19,981 nt of DNA. Source: JBCAWW01 sp039024315. Lineage in GTDB: Bacteria > Bacteroidota > Bacteroidia > J057. Below are positions 19,696 to 19,981 of the stretch, one piece after another. The first letter of the stretch is position 1, and the number at the start of each line of letters is the position of its first letter. The stretch lies in contig JBCCQN010000151.1 in the NCBI GenBank assembly GCA_039024315.1, forward strand, positions 1 to 19,981, given 5' to 3'. The notes beneath the pieces were generated by a model, which saw only the letters and a program-made list of their open reading frames with translations, did no database searches and was not told the DNA's origin. Both the position numbers and the translations under genes were made by a program.

Positions 19696-19981
19696 CTAGC
19701 CAAAGGCTTTTGGATAAACCACCTCACCCCCTACGCCTGTCAAGGCATTTTCTTTCAAACCTATGACCATACAATTTTCATCAGGGACCTCAAAAGGAAG
19801 CTTGATACCATAGTTGGCGCAGATTTGATAACCAAAGCGGGGGTAATAATCAGCATGTCCCAACAAAATAATGCGTTCATGGCCAAGTGATCGGGCGATC
19901 CGATGCGCTTCTTCTATCAACATAGCTCCAATCCCCTGCCCTTGCTGTTTGGGCAATACCGCAACCGGTGCTAGGGACAAA
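19696..19981 (-). CDS. GNAT N-acetyltransferase, C-terminal part (cut by window edge)
   Basis: The last 95 residues of a GNAT acetyltransferase; the N-terminus lies beyond the right edge. The first codon inside the window is TTG (Leu) in the middle of a strand, not a start. The acetyl-CoA loop reads PKQQGQGIGAMLIEEAHRIA, matching Q/R-x-x-G-x-G/A, preceded by the strand LSLAPVAVLP. The later HERIILLGHADYYPRFGY segment is typical of the YhbS-like branch. Substrate is unknown. It is on the same strand as the glycosyltransferase gene, 157 bases upstream of that gene's chosen start. Confidence 0.87.
   Translation of the reverse strand, partial: LSLAPVAVLPKQQGQGIGAMLIEEAHRIARSLGHERIILLGHADYYPRFGYQICANYGIKLPFEVPDENCMVIGLKENALTGVGGEVVYPKAFG

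Noticed and set aside
19539..19727. Extended N-terminus of the glycosyltransferase
   Set aside because: The 63 extra codons overlap the end of the GNAT gene, are rich in His/Lys/Pro without structure, and precede a normal GT-B first strand.
1..19981. Contractile injection system locus suggested by the spike-like gene
   Set aside because: No sheath, tube, baseplate, ATPase or membrane-complex gene is present, so only the spike-like protein itself can be reported.

Overview
The window looks like a chromosomal piece of a Bacteroidota bacterium, probably from the Saprospiria/Lewinella-like part of the phylum (the class is a weak inference). Supporting signs are a secreted protein ending in a type B sorting domain of the type IX secretion system (T9SS), several Bacteroidota-style lipoproteins, signal peptides ending in A-Q, TAnnTTTG-type -7 promoter motifs, almost no Shine-Dalgarno sites, and a GH65 enzyme close to the Flavobacterium/Mucilaginibacter kojibiose-hydrolase type. 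No rRNA, tRNA or CRISPR array was seen.

Layout. (i) 1-866: a complete IS5-family insertion sequence, inserted just upstream of a membrane-anchored esterase (909-1796). (ii) 1868-2924: a signal-peptide-bearing mini-protein built like the needle and tip of a VgrG/PAAR spike, followed one base later by a GrpB-family nucleotidyltransferase-like gene. (iii) 2921-6057, minus strand: a Uma2-family nuclease-like gene and a large class III nucleotide cyclase with a predicted periplasmic TPR region and two DUF3471-like tail domains. (iv) 6141-8171: periplasmic GH65, ending in a clear terminator. (v) 8240-8405: a gene-free island packed with inverted repeats; pieces of its sequence recur elsewhere, including inside coding genes. 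(vi) 8471-10575: a SPOR-domain protein, a 73-aa lipoprotein and a PKD/Ig-like T9SS type B cargo protein. (vii) 10970-15822: a PstS-like lipoprotein followed by two tandem, paralogous secreted TPR proteins. (viii) 15881-16516: a stand-alone LonN-domain protein. (ix) 16517-16801: an intergenic stretch with a diverged 56-bp direct repeat and hairpins. (x) 16802-19981: an ArsR-type repressor, an SH3b lipoprotein, a GT4-type glycosyltransferase and the C-terminal part of a GNAT acetyltransferase cut by the window edge.

The genes do not form one pathway. Most encode envelope proteins, each in its own small transcription unit. The parts most worth following up are the secreted spike-like protein with its coupled GrpB gene, the inside-to-outside cyclase, the palindrome island with its dispersed repeat family, and the repeat pair after the LonN gene.
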